A DNA stretch of 64,000 nt, taken from positions 26,306,810-26,370,809 of the forward strand of contig NC_133063.1 of the NCBI RefSeq assembly GCF_048771995.1, given 5' to 3'. The notes below the pieces were generated by a model. It searched no databases, was not told the origin of the DNA, and saw only the letters and a list, made by a program, of their open reading frames with translations. The translations under genes were made by a program, and so were the position numbers. Positions 53,935 to 63,395 of the stretch are shown one piece after another (position 1 is the first letter of the stretch; the number at the start of each line of letters is the position of its first letter). This DNA is from Taeniopygia guttata (lineage: Eukaryota; Chordata; Aves; Passeriformes; Estrildidae).

Positions 53935-54740
53935 TACACGCATTTACGGAGTCACAGGACTGCGGCCACGCTTTGAAGCAGAGACCGGGGAGTTCCCAGC
54001 GGAGACCAGGGCGCTGCGGCCGCCTTCGTCTCCCACCCAGGGCTGCGAGACGCAGGGCGAGAAGAAAGAGAGGAAAGGGAGAGATCCAAGAGGAGAACAG
54101 GGCGGGAACCCACTCAAGCGGACAGACACCCACTGATGACTAAGCTGCTCTGGCTGGTTCCCCCCTCCGCCGGCCAGCGAGGCGCGTTGTCCCGCAGCAG
54201 CCTTCCAGGGCTTCCCTCATGACTCATGCCGCAGGGAGCATTCCCCGAAAACGAGCACGCCCCCGGCCGGGGCTTCCGCAGAGGCTCCCGAGGCACTTTT
54301 GAAACACTTCAGCAGGACCAGGAAACAGCTGGTGCCCAGTTTGGCCGGAGAAAGGCTCCGGGGAATGAGGGAGGGAGCGGGACCATGCCTCCTTTAGCCC
54401 GGCACCCTGGTCGCCAGTGCCCGCAGCAGACTGGCCCCCGACGTCCCTCTCACACCGCCACCCTGTGCCCAGGGCAACCTGTCTTTTCTCGTCCTGAACA
54501 TCCCGATACCCAGCGCCCGGGGCAGCCAGTCCCGCGACGTCCTCCGCGTCCCGGTCCCCACTGCCCTGTTAGCCAGGCTGTCCCCACGGCCGAGCAGCTG
54601 CTCCTCGCCTGCGCTCCCCGCAGCCTAAGCAAGCGAAGGGACTCCCCCGGGGAAAGGGGTTTGTAAAATAAATCGTTCGCCTTCGAGAGAAAAAAAAACC
54701 CGGAACTGTAGAGGGGGGATGGAGGAACGACCACTATGCT
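53935..54740. promoter_or_regulatory. CpG-island-like block without an assigned gene
   Basis: GC content and CpG density rise abruptly (for example 'CTGCGGCCGCCTTCGTC', 'GCCGGCCAGCGAGGCGCG', 'GGGACGT/CCGCGACGT' words) in an otherwise CpG-poor desert. Open frames up to 146 codons on both strands are expected in GC-rich DNA and have no recognisable domains. The block lies about 0.5-1.3 kb upstream of the TSLP start codon. It could be a TSLP promoter/5' UTR, an alternative first exon, or the promoter of a divergent noncoding transcript. Confidence 0.6.
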
Positions 54741-55238
54741 CCAGTTACTCTCGCACTAGCGTGTTAAAATGATGCACTGGAGATGTCCCTGCAGCCTCAG
54801 TGTGGAGGGTATGCATGCCTACCCCCAGGCAGACCCTCGGCAGGTGTCCCGAAGTATTTTTTCTCGCCTTCAAGACAAAGTCGGTTTCACTGCAACAGTC
54901 CCCGCTGAAGTTTCACCCCACGTGTTTATGGGGAGGGCTACTCACACTTGTTTCAAGCAAGATTGTCTGTTTCAAAGCCTTTGTGTTTTCTTTTGTTGTT
55001 GGGGTTTGGATGATGCCTTTGATTATTAATTCGTTATTCCGGTTTTATTTTCGAATCAGTGACACAACCTCAAGACTGAGTAATAATTATTTACAGTTCT
55101 GGAAAGAGGTGAAAGAGACGTCCAAATGAGCCCCGGTTATGGAATTGGAAACCTTTATTTCCGTAGGCGTACAGGTACATATATGAAGCCAGCAACGATC
55201 TGAAGCCCAGGAGGAGAAAAACAACGTGTAAAGACACC

Positions 55239-55254
55239 ATGGATAATTACAACG
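55239..55254 (+). CDS. TSLP: TSLP coding exon 1 (start of signal peptide)
   Basis: ATG in an excellent start context (ACACCATGG) encodes MDNYN plus the first base of the next codon. The donor is G|GTAAAC, phase 1. A weak TATA-like word (ACATATATGA) lies about 55-60 bp upstream, suggesting a short 5' leader, but this is not proven. Confidence 0.7.
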
Positions 55255-56903
55255 GTAAACAACCGGTTTCTCTAGTGCTTCTGAAGCACGAGCATCCCTC
55301 TCTTCAGCTGTTTTTCATGCCTTGTCACGTCACATAGTGGTGCAGGATAATTAACCTTTGGCTTTTTCTCACGCAGCCCTTTGTAGCTTGATCATCTTTC
55401 TTCAGATCGCCTTCTTACCGCGGGGGTTCACCTACAATTTCAGCCTCTGTAACCACGGCAAGATACAAGAGGATCTACTAAACGTTTTGGATGCAGACAC
55501 AACCTTTACACAAGAGGTTGGTGCTTTCTCTGGTGGCATCAGAGGGAAACTGTCGGGATGGCACTGCCTTCACGTTTTTACCCTTGACCACTGGCAGCTA
55601 CTTTCTGAAAATCTCGGTTAGCAAGCCGGGAATTAGCTAGCTTAGTAAACCGGTACCTGTGAAACAGGACCTTGAAGTTATGTCCAGCTCTCCTCCGGCG
55701 ACCTTCCTAAAATGTGCTTCGCTGAAGCTGGGACTGGCAGGGACGGAGAGCAGGAGCCCGAGCGGCCGCTGCCAGAGCTCTACCCGACCCTTCCCAGCGC
55801 CTTGCAGACCCGTAGGACTGAAAGTCCCTTGTTATAGAGTGCTTCACCGACGCTGAAGATGGTGTCACGGTTGCAAAGGTGATAAGTGGTTTAGAAGCTA
55901 CGCGGAGGGTTCACACGCGCAGCCGGCCCTGAGCTCAAAGACCAGGCAGTGTTTTTCGGGGAAAGCAGCCCTGCCGCTGGCTCGGGCATCGCAGCCTGGA
56001 GCTGCCTAGCGCAGCCCAGCAGAGGCTGCCCCGCACGGCCGCCGCCGGACTCCCGCAGCTGCCCACACCCTGCGAGGCCCCGACGGGGCGGGGTGCCGAG
56101 ACGGGAGGGATGTCGTCAGCAGGGTGCCCGATACAAGCTGGCAGACGGCGAAGGCGACCCCGTGGGACGTGGCTTTAACACGCATTCCCTTTGTTGTTTC
56201 CTTCCAGGAGCTACAACTCGATTTTCACACCTGCGAGGACGCGCCCTCCGAGCCGGCGGGCAAGCAGCTGTCCGAGGTTCGCCCCGGAGCGCACCCTTCC
56301 CGGCGGCTAGGTGGCATTCCCTTTCCAAAAAAAAAAAAAAAAAAAAAAGAAAAGGGAAGAGGGCGGCAAGAAAGGGAGGAAGGGGTATAAGGGAATGAGG
56401 GAAAGGTAAGGGGAAGAAGGAGTAGGAGGGGAGGACGGGAAAAGAGAGGGGGAGAGGAAAGTGAGGAAGAGGGAAAGAAGGGAAAGCGGACAGAATGGGG
56501 CAAGCGTGAGGAGCTTTATTATATCTTTGGAGTGGCGGATGGGCAGCCTCTTTTTAGGGATGCATGGGGAGGCGCTGAAGGGAAAAGAAGTTAAGGATCG
56601 TGATCGGCCGTCTGCTCGCAGGAATCCAGGCGGGCGGAGCGAGCGGGCCGGCTGCTGGAATGCCTCCTGGAGCGGGCGCGGGGATGCGGGGAGCGGCCCG
56701 AGCTGTGGCGCGTCACTCGGTCCGTCCTGAAGCACCATTGCCCCGGCTTCTGCGCCTCACCGGAGGGTACTGGGACAGCGCAGCGGGGCAGCCCCGGAGA
56801 CAGCGCCGGGGGCGCCGCCGGGACCTCAAGCCCGGTCCCGTGCGACAAGAGCAAATCCCGGGAGCTGGTGGCGGTGTGGAGAAGCTACAACAACTTAGGA
56901 TAG
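55239..56903 (+). CDS. TSLP: Predicted bird thymic stromal lymphopoietin (TSLP), four coding exons
   Basis: I join 55,239-55,254, 55,377-55,516, 56,208-56,276 and 56,622-56,903, giving 168 aa (human TSLP is 159). TSLP is a secreted short-chain four-helix cytokine that signals through CRLF2 and IL7R. Residues 8-24 form a hydrophobic signal peptide (LCSLIIFLQIAFLPRG core). The mature start YNFSLC resembles mammalian YDFTNC and carries a sequon at N26. Cys30 and Cys115 (in HHCPGF) match the disulfide joining helix A to the C-terminal part. Cys61 follows FHT as the mammalian Cys follows NTVS. Cys89 or Cys97 and Cys149 can form the third pair. Helix D ends VWRSYNNLG, like the human LWRRFN end. The gene lies just upstream of WDR36 on the same strand, as in mammals. 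Weak points: the donors after exons 2 and 3 are GTTGGT and GTTCGC, and exon 3 is short and GC-rich. Identity is by synteny, cysteine pattern and length; no search was run. A pseudogene is possible but there is no internal stop. Confidence 0.8.
55377..55516 (+). CDS. TSLP: TSLP coding exon 2 (signal peptide and helix A)
   Basis: The acceptor is CTTTTTCTCACGCAG. The exon encodes the rest of the signal peptide and helix A through TTFTQE. The donor would be GAG|GTTGGT at phase 0, which has T at +3 and is weak. Without splicing, the frame stays open only until a stop at 55,619-55,621. Confidence 0.72.
56208..56276 (+). CDS. TSLP: TSLP coding exon 3 (A/B loop)
   Basis: A strong acceptor (TTTGTTGTTTCCTTCCAG) opens a 23-codon exon containing FHTCEDAP. 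The proposed donor GAG|GTTCGC keeps phase 0 but is non-optimal. Reading on instead runs into a poly(A) tract (56,327-56,348) and a stop at about 56,390. The 3' boundary is the least certain point of the model. Confidence 0.55.
56622..56903 (+). CDS. TSLP: TSLP coding exon 4 (helices B-D and stop)
   Basis: The acceptor CCGTCTGCTCGCAG is followed by 93 codons and a TAG, all open in phase 0. The exon holds RLLECLLERARGC (helix B-like), LWRVTRSVLKHHCPGF (helix C-like and the CPG motif), a Gly/Ser/Ala-rich loop of about 25 residues, then PCDKSKSRELVAVWRSYNN (helix D). The frame has no ATG of its own, so ORF finders that need an ATG miss it. Possible poly(A) signals AATAAA are at 57,218-57,223 and 57,243-57,248. 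Confidence 0.8.
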   Translation, partial: ESRRAERAGRLLECLLERARGCGERPELWRVTRSVLKHHCPGFCASPEGTGTAQRGSPGDSAGGAAGTSSPVPCDKSKSRELVAVWRSYNNLG

Positions 56904-57236
56904 GTGGCCTGGGGGTGGCGCGGCTTTGCATTTTGCGTCCCCCGCCGGACTTTACTTGCATTGCCAGCCGTGCAGTCATAGCAACGGAGTCATCCTGCGG
57001 GTTGCTATGGGTTATTTTTAATATCCATAATTTATAAAAAAAAAAAAAAAACAAACACCACATACAAAACAAACACTACTACCACCACCACAAAAAGCAG
57101 ACACCTCGGGAAGTTCAGAGGCTCCTGATGCGGGTGTTTCGCGGGATGTGCCATCGGAGGTGAGCTCACCAACCGGGCCTGGTGCGTTGCGAGGGAAAAG
57201 GGGATAACGAAACGGAGAATAAAAGGGGATACAAAA

Positions 57237-57461
57237 ATGAAGAATAAAAGGAGAGGAAAAAAAAAAAAACCCCAACAACAACAGCAAAACAACACGCAGT
57301 CGCGGCTGCGGGGACTGTTCGCGGGGCGGGGCGGGGCGGGGCGGGCACGGCGGGGCGGGGCGGGGCGGGGCGGGCACGGCGGGGCGGGCACGGCGGGGCG
57401 GCGGAAGCGGGCGGGCGGGCGCTTCCTGCGGGCGGGCGCGGCCGCGGACACGTGCGGAGCG
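57237..57461 (+). promoter_or_regulatory. WDR36 core promoter / GC-box array
   Basis: Direct tandem GGGGC units at about 57,323-57,400, with CACGGCG interruptions, form repeated Sp1/KLF-type GC boxes and several possible G-quadruplexes on the + strand. There is no TATA box, as is usual for housekeeping genes. The WDR36 frame is open upstream as far as an ATG at 57,237, but this includes the A-rich and GGGGC repeats. I take it as 5' flank or 5' UTR and not as coding. Confidence 0.75.
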
Positions 57462-57608
57462 ATGGCGCGGGAGGGCGCGGGGTTGTTCGCCGCGTTCCGG
57501 GTGCTCGGCCGCTTCAGCGGGCACGTCCCGCACGTCCTGCGCTATCACGGCCGCCACCGCGAATTCTACCTGGCCGCCGCCGTCGGGCGCAGCGTCCACA
57601 CCTACAAT
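57462..57608 (+). CDS. WDR36: WDR36 exon 1
   Basis: 49 codons from an ATG with G at +4 (GAGCGATGG) to TACAAT. The donor is AAT|GTGAGT, phase 0. Very GC-rich. A possible longer N-terminus in the same frame exists (from 57,237) but is unlikely. Confidence 0.93.
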
Positions 57609-60600
57609 GTGAGTACGCGGCGGCCCGGTCCCCGCTCCTTTTTCCTGGCCTCCTTCCCGCTCGCACCGGCCGTGGGGAGGCCGGGGCCGTGCAGGGAGAT
57701 CCGCCTCTTCCTCCCTTCCTTCTCCGCCCTCGCCGTCCTGATGCGGGAGCGTATGCGGGGCTGCGGCGCCCCGGAGCCGCTCCTCTGCAGCCGGCGGTGA
57801 CCGGGAGGGAGGGAGGGAAAGAGGGATGCTGCCGGCTGAACAAGCCGGGAATGAGCTTGTTCAGCCATGTGAGCAGCGCTAGCCGATACGGCACAACCCA
57901 TCCGCCGGGAGTGCCCAGGCACTGAAGCTTTTCTTTCATTATAAGATCAGTTTAAGCTTACCTGCTCTGGTTTAGCGTTTGAGGGTTGCGTTTTAGGGGC
58001 GGAGGGCAGTCAGATCCTATTAGAACTCCTGTATGAAAATGGGTAAGCATAGTTGAGTTCAGCAAGATGAAAGCCTGTGATACGGACTCGGATTTTGCAG
58101 TGTGGAATCATAAACCCCTTAAGGTGTATGGCTTTTAAGGAGATCCCAGACCAACCTCCCCTGCCAAACCAGGGTCACCTAGGGCAGGTTACAAGAGGAA
58201 CGTGTCTAGGTGGGTTTGGAACGCCTCCAAAGAGGGAGACTCAGTGACTTCCCTGGGTTCAGTCAAAGCATTTTCACGGTACAGGAAACACTGAGCTGAG
58301 TACAGTGAGCGCCTGAGTGCAGACATCAGGGATATTCCTGTGCTTCTGTGGCAGCTTTTAGCGTTCACTCCTGGCTGTTTTCTTCACAGCCTTTGAAGCA
58401 GAGTAGTGATCATCACTGGGCAGAGATGCTTAGATGCTTGCAACTAAAGCAGAATCTCTGGGAACAGAGATAAAATTAGAATATGCGGTGGTTGTAGTGA
58501 AAATAAGGTAGGAGCAGAGATTGTGGGGAAACAAAGTTACCCAAGCTCCTCAGGGTGTCTTAACATGTCTTTGGTTTCCTGTGAATTAGGGTAAAATATG
58601 TCAGGAAGCACAACTTACTACTGGTGAGTCTTTTGGCAAATGCATTGTCCCATTCCTTTTGACCTACTGTCTGTGTGTTTTTCTGTAGACAGTGTTCTAA
58701 ACTGGGATGAATAATCTTCCTGGTTTGTGAAGTATCAAATTCATTGTTTGATCTAGGTTAATTCCTAGAGTTTTAAATTTTTTTTATACCTAATTTGTTG
58801 CAACCAATCACTAAAAATGTCTTTTTTTCCATTTTCATTGCAGCTGAAGAAACTTGGTATTGTTGCTGTGAGTAAGTACTCATAAATTGTTCATTCCTCT
58901 TATTTTGTGGGTGTTTTTATTAAACATGTCCAACATCTGCACTTCATTTTCAACTAAAAACAAGAAAATAAATTATGCTTACTAATACTTACACTTAATA
59001 TATTAAAAGGATCTCAGAAATCTAAAATACCAGTTTGAAAATAAGACTGCTGTTGAAACTGGAATTTAGTTTTATTAGAAAACTAAATTAAAACTAAATA
59101 TTTTGAACTTTCCGTCCTTACCATCTTGTTCTTCCAAAAAACACCTCTAAGCCATAAGGATTGCACAGTGAATAAAGCTCAATTGTTAATTTATTGAATT
59201 AATTTCAGATCCCTTTTTTGGTTGTTTTTGTGATTATTAGAAGACTATTTTAGGAGGAAAATAACTACATTAAGAAAATAAATGCAGATGCCTTCAGGGA
59301 GTGTTAAAAGTTGATTGTACTGGTGCATACAAAGGATATGAATTGATGGCTTGACGTTTACTTGGCCTTTGGTGGCAGAGAACTCTGGGTGTCAGCAGCA
59401 GGGCCGATGTTCTTCAGCACCATCCCCAGTAGCCTGGGTGAGGCAGTGTGCACTGCTAGGATAAGCTTGCAGAGGATGCTGTTTTTGGAGGAGTAATGGC
59501 AAAGTTTCAGTCCAGGGAGCTTGTAGCAAAACACGAAGCCTGGGTCAACAGGAGCCTTGCAAAGTCCGGCGAGGACAAGTGCAGAATCCTGCTGCACCTG
59601 GGACAGAGCAAGCTGGGAACTGACTCCTCATGGCATCCTGCTGGGGAGAAGGTGGGCTGTGCTGGTGCCAGGCTGAATGTTGACCAAAAACACGGTAACT
59701 GTGAGTAAGGCAGGCTGTGTATTGGGCCTCCCTCCAGCAGATCAGGCAAAGCTGTTCTTCCCCTGCACCTCATGCTGGTGGGGCCATGCCTGGACTGCAG
59801 AACTCTGTTATTGTGGTCCTGTCCCTTCCACAGCTCCTCTTTCTCCCTCAGGAGGCATGCTGAGGAGCAGGAGAATGCTGCGGCCTACAGCAAGCAGTAT
59901 GAAAAGAGACATTGGGGGAAATGGATCCTCTTAGTGCTAAGAAGGGCAAGATTCAGAGTGGCCCAGAGGGTGTCTGAAGGACAGCAGGATGGTGAGGCTG
60001 GTTTGTGCTGATGGTGGTAGTGGTAGACAGAGCAGCAAGGCGCAGCTCCCACAGATTGCAGCCTGAGAGGGTCACAGTGGAGAGCAGAAAAATGTCCTGA
60101 GGGGGTAACTGTGGTACAGTGTAGACCTTGAGGAGAACTTGTTCTTCAGAAGTGCTCAAGACTCAGCTGGGCACAGCTGCAGCTAACCCAGTCTAGTACT
60201 GGTGATAAACTTTGTGACAATCTGGTGGCATTTCCAAAGATCCCTTTCACTTGACACTTACATGATTCAGAGGGATGCACTCTGTCTTGAAAACTAGGGG
60301 CTTTACTTCTGTCTACTTTTGTTTTGTAAAAACAAAAATTTTAGAGAGCTGTCATATACAAAGTATTTTCTATTAATAGAACATCTGTAAATTTGAGAAT
60401 GAATGTCACAAACAGGACTAGATTTAGATTATCAGCTACGCATTTTTAAAGTGGTAAACATTAATTTTGTTTTCATCTTGCAAAATCACAAAAGCATTGC
60501 ATATTCTGTTCTACAGTAGGCTGCATCTTCTTACATTTGTAATCATCTAAGCTTTTTGAGAAATTGGGATATTTACGTACAAAACTGTGATTGAAAAGAA

Positions 60601-63395
60601 ATGAATGCTATGCTTCTATTCTTATGGTGCTGTTGATGCTTTGAACTTCTTAATTTGGGTCTGCCTAAAACTGTCTTAGCCTAAGCAGCCTTACATACAG
60701 CTCCTGTGGAGTACCAGATGTCTGTAACCTGGTTGTGAGCCTAAGTCACTTCAGAGGTGCTGTGGAAAGATATGTTCAAACAAATGAAACCTCACAGAGT
60801 GCAACCTTCTTTTATGTTCGTATTTTAGTTCTTCCTTGTGAAGCTGTGCTGCAGTACAGTAGAGAGTGCAGTTTTCTTCATGCCTGCTAACAATTCACAG
60901 TACAAAACACCTTTGTGGGAAAGGCTGCTGTGTGACCATGCTAGTTTGTATCATAGGTGTGCTCCCAGTGATTTTTGACCTGGTGTTTCTCTGCAGAAGT
61001 ATAAAGTGCTTTGGTAATTTACATTTTTATATTTCCTTGGATTGAGAGTATTATTCCCTATAGTATTTTTTTTTTTTAATTTTTCTACTATTTGGGACCA
61101 CATCAGTAATTTCTCAGTGTGGTCTGGAACTTGATTCTTTTACCTTTGGGCTAGTCAAGTAACTGTCCCGATATTAGATATTCTTTCTGACCCAATTATG
61201 AGGTAGGGAACGAGGAATGAGATGTGTTCTTAGAGCATTAAATTTTCAGTGTGATCAAGAGATAGGTGCAGGAGTGGGTCACTGACTCCCAGGCCTGCAG
61301 AATAACTTAACCTAATAAGCATTGCTAATGCTGAGACTTTGATTTATCATCTGTGTTTTCAGCCCTCACAAAGCGAGCATGTACCTTTCCTTATAGAGAT
61401 AGCTCACTAATATTAAGTGTTTCTCAAAATAACCACCTTATGTTCTACCAATCTTATGTTACTTATGGTGTTGTTACTGGTGTAATGTTTTGTAGTAATA
61501 TTTGCATTCTTCTGAAATGTGCACATTTCTCTAAAATTCAACATGATGTTTGAACAGAAGTCTTTTTTTGTGGGTCACCATGCCAAAGAAATACACTGTC
61601 AAGCTTTCTCTCTTACTAGGAACCTGAAACTCATTTAACTTTACTTTTGTTTGATCAACAGGTAACACTTTGCCACAAGACATCACATGTTTGGCAGCAG
61701 ATCGCATGCTGATATTTGCTTCATATGACAACATTCTCCATGCTCTTGCAAGGAACAAAGAGGTTTCTATTAACTTACTTATTACTCAGTAGTACAAAAC
61801 AGTTGTGTAGTGTCTGTGGTATCAAGGAAGTTAATTTTCTATGCATGCCTATTTTTGTAGCTGTGTGGTACCTTCAGTTTTAGGGAAACAAGCCATAAAA
61901 TGAGGAGTAAAAAGCTTAAACTGGAAGAATGTAAAAGCAAATTAAATCATGCTGAACTGTGTTTTGCATATTAATTAGAATAATTAAGTAGCTGTGTAAA
62001 GATTTAAAAAATCATTAATTCACGTAAGCTAAATTAATTGGAAATAAATAATTAAAAATACTTAGATAGCATACTTTTTGCAAACAGTTTTAAATATCAG
62101 ATATAATTATCTCTCTTGAATTTCAAGTTGTGTGGCCTTTCCATGAATTTTATTTGAACTTGCTGCTGACATCTGTTAGGTGTCCTCAGGTATTATGTTA
62201 ACGTGATACTCTACCTTAAAAGCTTATTAGAAGCATTTCTATTTTGAAATTATAGGTGGTTCATACCTATGAAGGCCACAAGGCAAAGATACACCTTCTA
62301 CAGCCTTTTGGTGATCATGTCATCTCTGTGGATGTTGATAATGTTCTTATTGTTTGGAATATACAGTCAGAAGGTGAGAGATTTTATTTTTGGTGCTGCT
62401 TTATAGGATAGCACTGTTAGACATTCAGTAATTTAAGAAAAGGGGTTTTTTTTAAATGCACACATTCAGAAGTTTATTCTAAAAAAAGAAAATCCTTAAA
62501 TGATTGTGCTACTTGGTGATCTGAAGTCCTAATCCTGCAGTAATGTTTCATGAATGGATACTGTACCATGTACAGAGGCCCAGTAAGATTCTATGTAGGT
62601 GTAAAAGAGAGAATGATTATATGAAAATTACATTTTAGTGTTCCATTTTTTTGTAAAGGCTGTGATAGAGCAGCTTTGGAATTATTTCTAATTTTTGTAA
62701 TTCTGTGATATCTCCCAGACTGGGTATGATTAAATTCTAATGAATAATCTTTTTATGCGTGTCAGCATCTTCTCATGCCATTGTCAAGTACTTTGTGAAA
62801 TTGTACTTCAATGACCCAAACATTTTTCATTAGAGGGCATTCATTGGTGTGACCAGTGTTATTCTCTGTGTGCTGGTTGTCAAAAGTGTCTGTAACCGGA
62901 CTTTAGAGATTTGGAGTTGCTATAGCAAACAAAAGGCATGCTGCTCAGATGGGGTGTTTTGCTCAGGCAAAGCAGGAATCCCTCAGAAGGATATAAATCA
63001 GATAAAGATATGGTGTTGCGCGTGTTGTTGTACTGGATAGACTTTCAGGGAAAAGATACACCTTCAAGCCAACAGATTTTTACGTTGTACAGAAGTTTAG
63101 CCTCTTCTGTTACACATTAGCTAATCCTTTAATGTAAGAATAAACCATAGCAGGATTTGAAGAGTTAAAGCTCTATCCTGCTTTTTACATTTGCAAAGGG
63201 ATGGCAAACCTGCAGATTTGTAGGGGTAGCTACACTAACACTTTTTCTTGCTGTTTTTGCAGAAGAATATCTTCGGATAGATTTTGATAAAGCCACATTT
63301 GCAGTTTCTGCACTTCTGCATCCCAGCACCTATCTGAATAAAATTCTCCTTGGGAGTGAACAAGGAACCTTGCAGCTTTGGAATATAAGATCCAA
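57462..63395 (+). CDS. WDR36: WD repeat-containing protein 36, 5' part (exons 1-5; runs off the window)
   Basis: I join 57,462-57,608, 58,844-58,871, 61,662-61,762, 62,256-62,373 and 63,263-63,395, all with consistent phases (0, 1, 0, 1, 2). The product is a WD40-repeat protein of the U3 snoRNP/small-subunit processome, which acts in the nucleolus in 18S rRNA maturation (yeast Utp21); human WDR36 has been linked to primary open-angle glaucoma. The predicted start reads MAREGAGLFAAFRVLGRFSG and continues with VPHVLRYHGR and SVHTYN, close to human FAGFRALGLFS...IPHVVRF...SFHTYD. Later exons contain VSNTLPQDITCLAADRML, EGHKAKIHLLQPFGDHVISV and HPSTYLNKILLGSEQG with LQLWNIRSN, which follow the human protein almost residue for residue and supply the first WD repeats. 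The remaining exons lie beyond base 64,000. Confidence 0.97.
58103..58265 (-). repeat. CR1 LINE fragment in WDR36 intron 1, antisense
   Basis: Antisense CR1 blocks: 'TGCCAAACCAGGGTCACCTAG', 'GCAGGTTACAAGAGGAACGTG' and 'GTTTGGAACGCCTCCAAAG'. Confidence 0.82.
58844..58871 (+). CDS. WDR36: WDR36 exon 2 (28-nt microexon)
   Basis: The acceptor CATTTTCATTGCAG is followed by codons LKKLGIVAV and one base. The donor A|GTAAGT is a perfect consensus, phase 1. It matches human VQKLSLVAVS. An overlapping upstream donor (GCT|GTGAGT) exists but would break the frame with exon 3. Confidence 0.93.
59480..59760 (+). repeat. CR1-like fragment in WDR36 intron 2
   Basis: A block reading 'GGACAAGTGCAGAATCCTGC' and 'TGCACCTGGGACAGAGCAAG' matches CR1 ORF2/3' wording in sense orientation. 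The left edge and the sequence up to about 60,200 are GC-richer than the intron average but unassigned. Confidence 0.6.
59761..60215. other. Unassigned GC-richer segment in WDR36 intron 2
   Basis: It probably continues the repeat to its left, because base composition changes back to AT-rich at about 60,220. I cannot name it and see no exon in it. Confidence 0.4.
61662..61762 (+). CDS. WDR36: WDR36 exon 3
   Basis: The acceptor is TGTTTGATCAACAG. The exon encodes SNTLPQDITCLAADRML and IFASYDNILHALARNKE. The donor is GAG|GTTTCT, phase 0. It aligns with human NSVPQDICCMAAD...FARNKE. Confidence 0.95.
62256..62373 (+). CDS. WDR36: WDR36 exon 4
   Basis: The acceptor is TTTGAAATTATAG. The exon encodes VVHTYEGHKAKIHLLQPF and GDHVISVDVDNVLIVWNIQSE. 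It contains the first complete WD-type ending (IVWNI). The donor is G|GTGAGA, phase 1. Confidence 0.96.
63263..63395 (+). CDS. WDR36: WDR36 exon 5
   Basis: The acceptor is GCTGTTTTTGCAG. The exon encodes EYLRIDFDKATFAVSALLHP, STYLNKILLGSEQG and TLQLWNIRS. The donor is AA|GTAAGA, phase 2. Confidence 0.96.

Noticed and set aside
54226..54666. 146-codon + ORF in the CpG island
   Set aside because: Open because of GC content; Pro/Arg-rich with no domain, signal peptide or splice support.
55358..55621. An 87-codon single-exon ORF starting at a non-ATG codon
   Set aside because: Its start is TTG inside the intron before the CACGCAG acceptor. Its C-terminal part after TQE is intron read-through. 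It is exon 2 of TSLP, not a gene of its own.
56600..57037. 145-codon + ORF overlapping TSLP exon 4 in another frame
   Set aside because: It has no cytokine or other similarity, and its Arg/Gly/Ala-rich composition is a by-product of GC-rich DNA. The frame with CPG and VWRSYNN is the conserved one.
57018..57599. 193-codon minus-strand ORF across the WDR36 promoter
   Set aside because: It is rich in Pro/Arg/Ala from the GGGGC repeat, ends in poly-Phe from a poly(A) run, and has no domain. It is antisense to a well-supported WDR36 exon.
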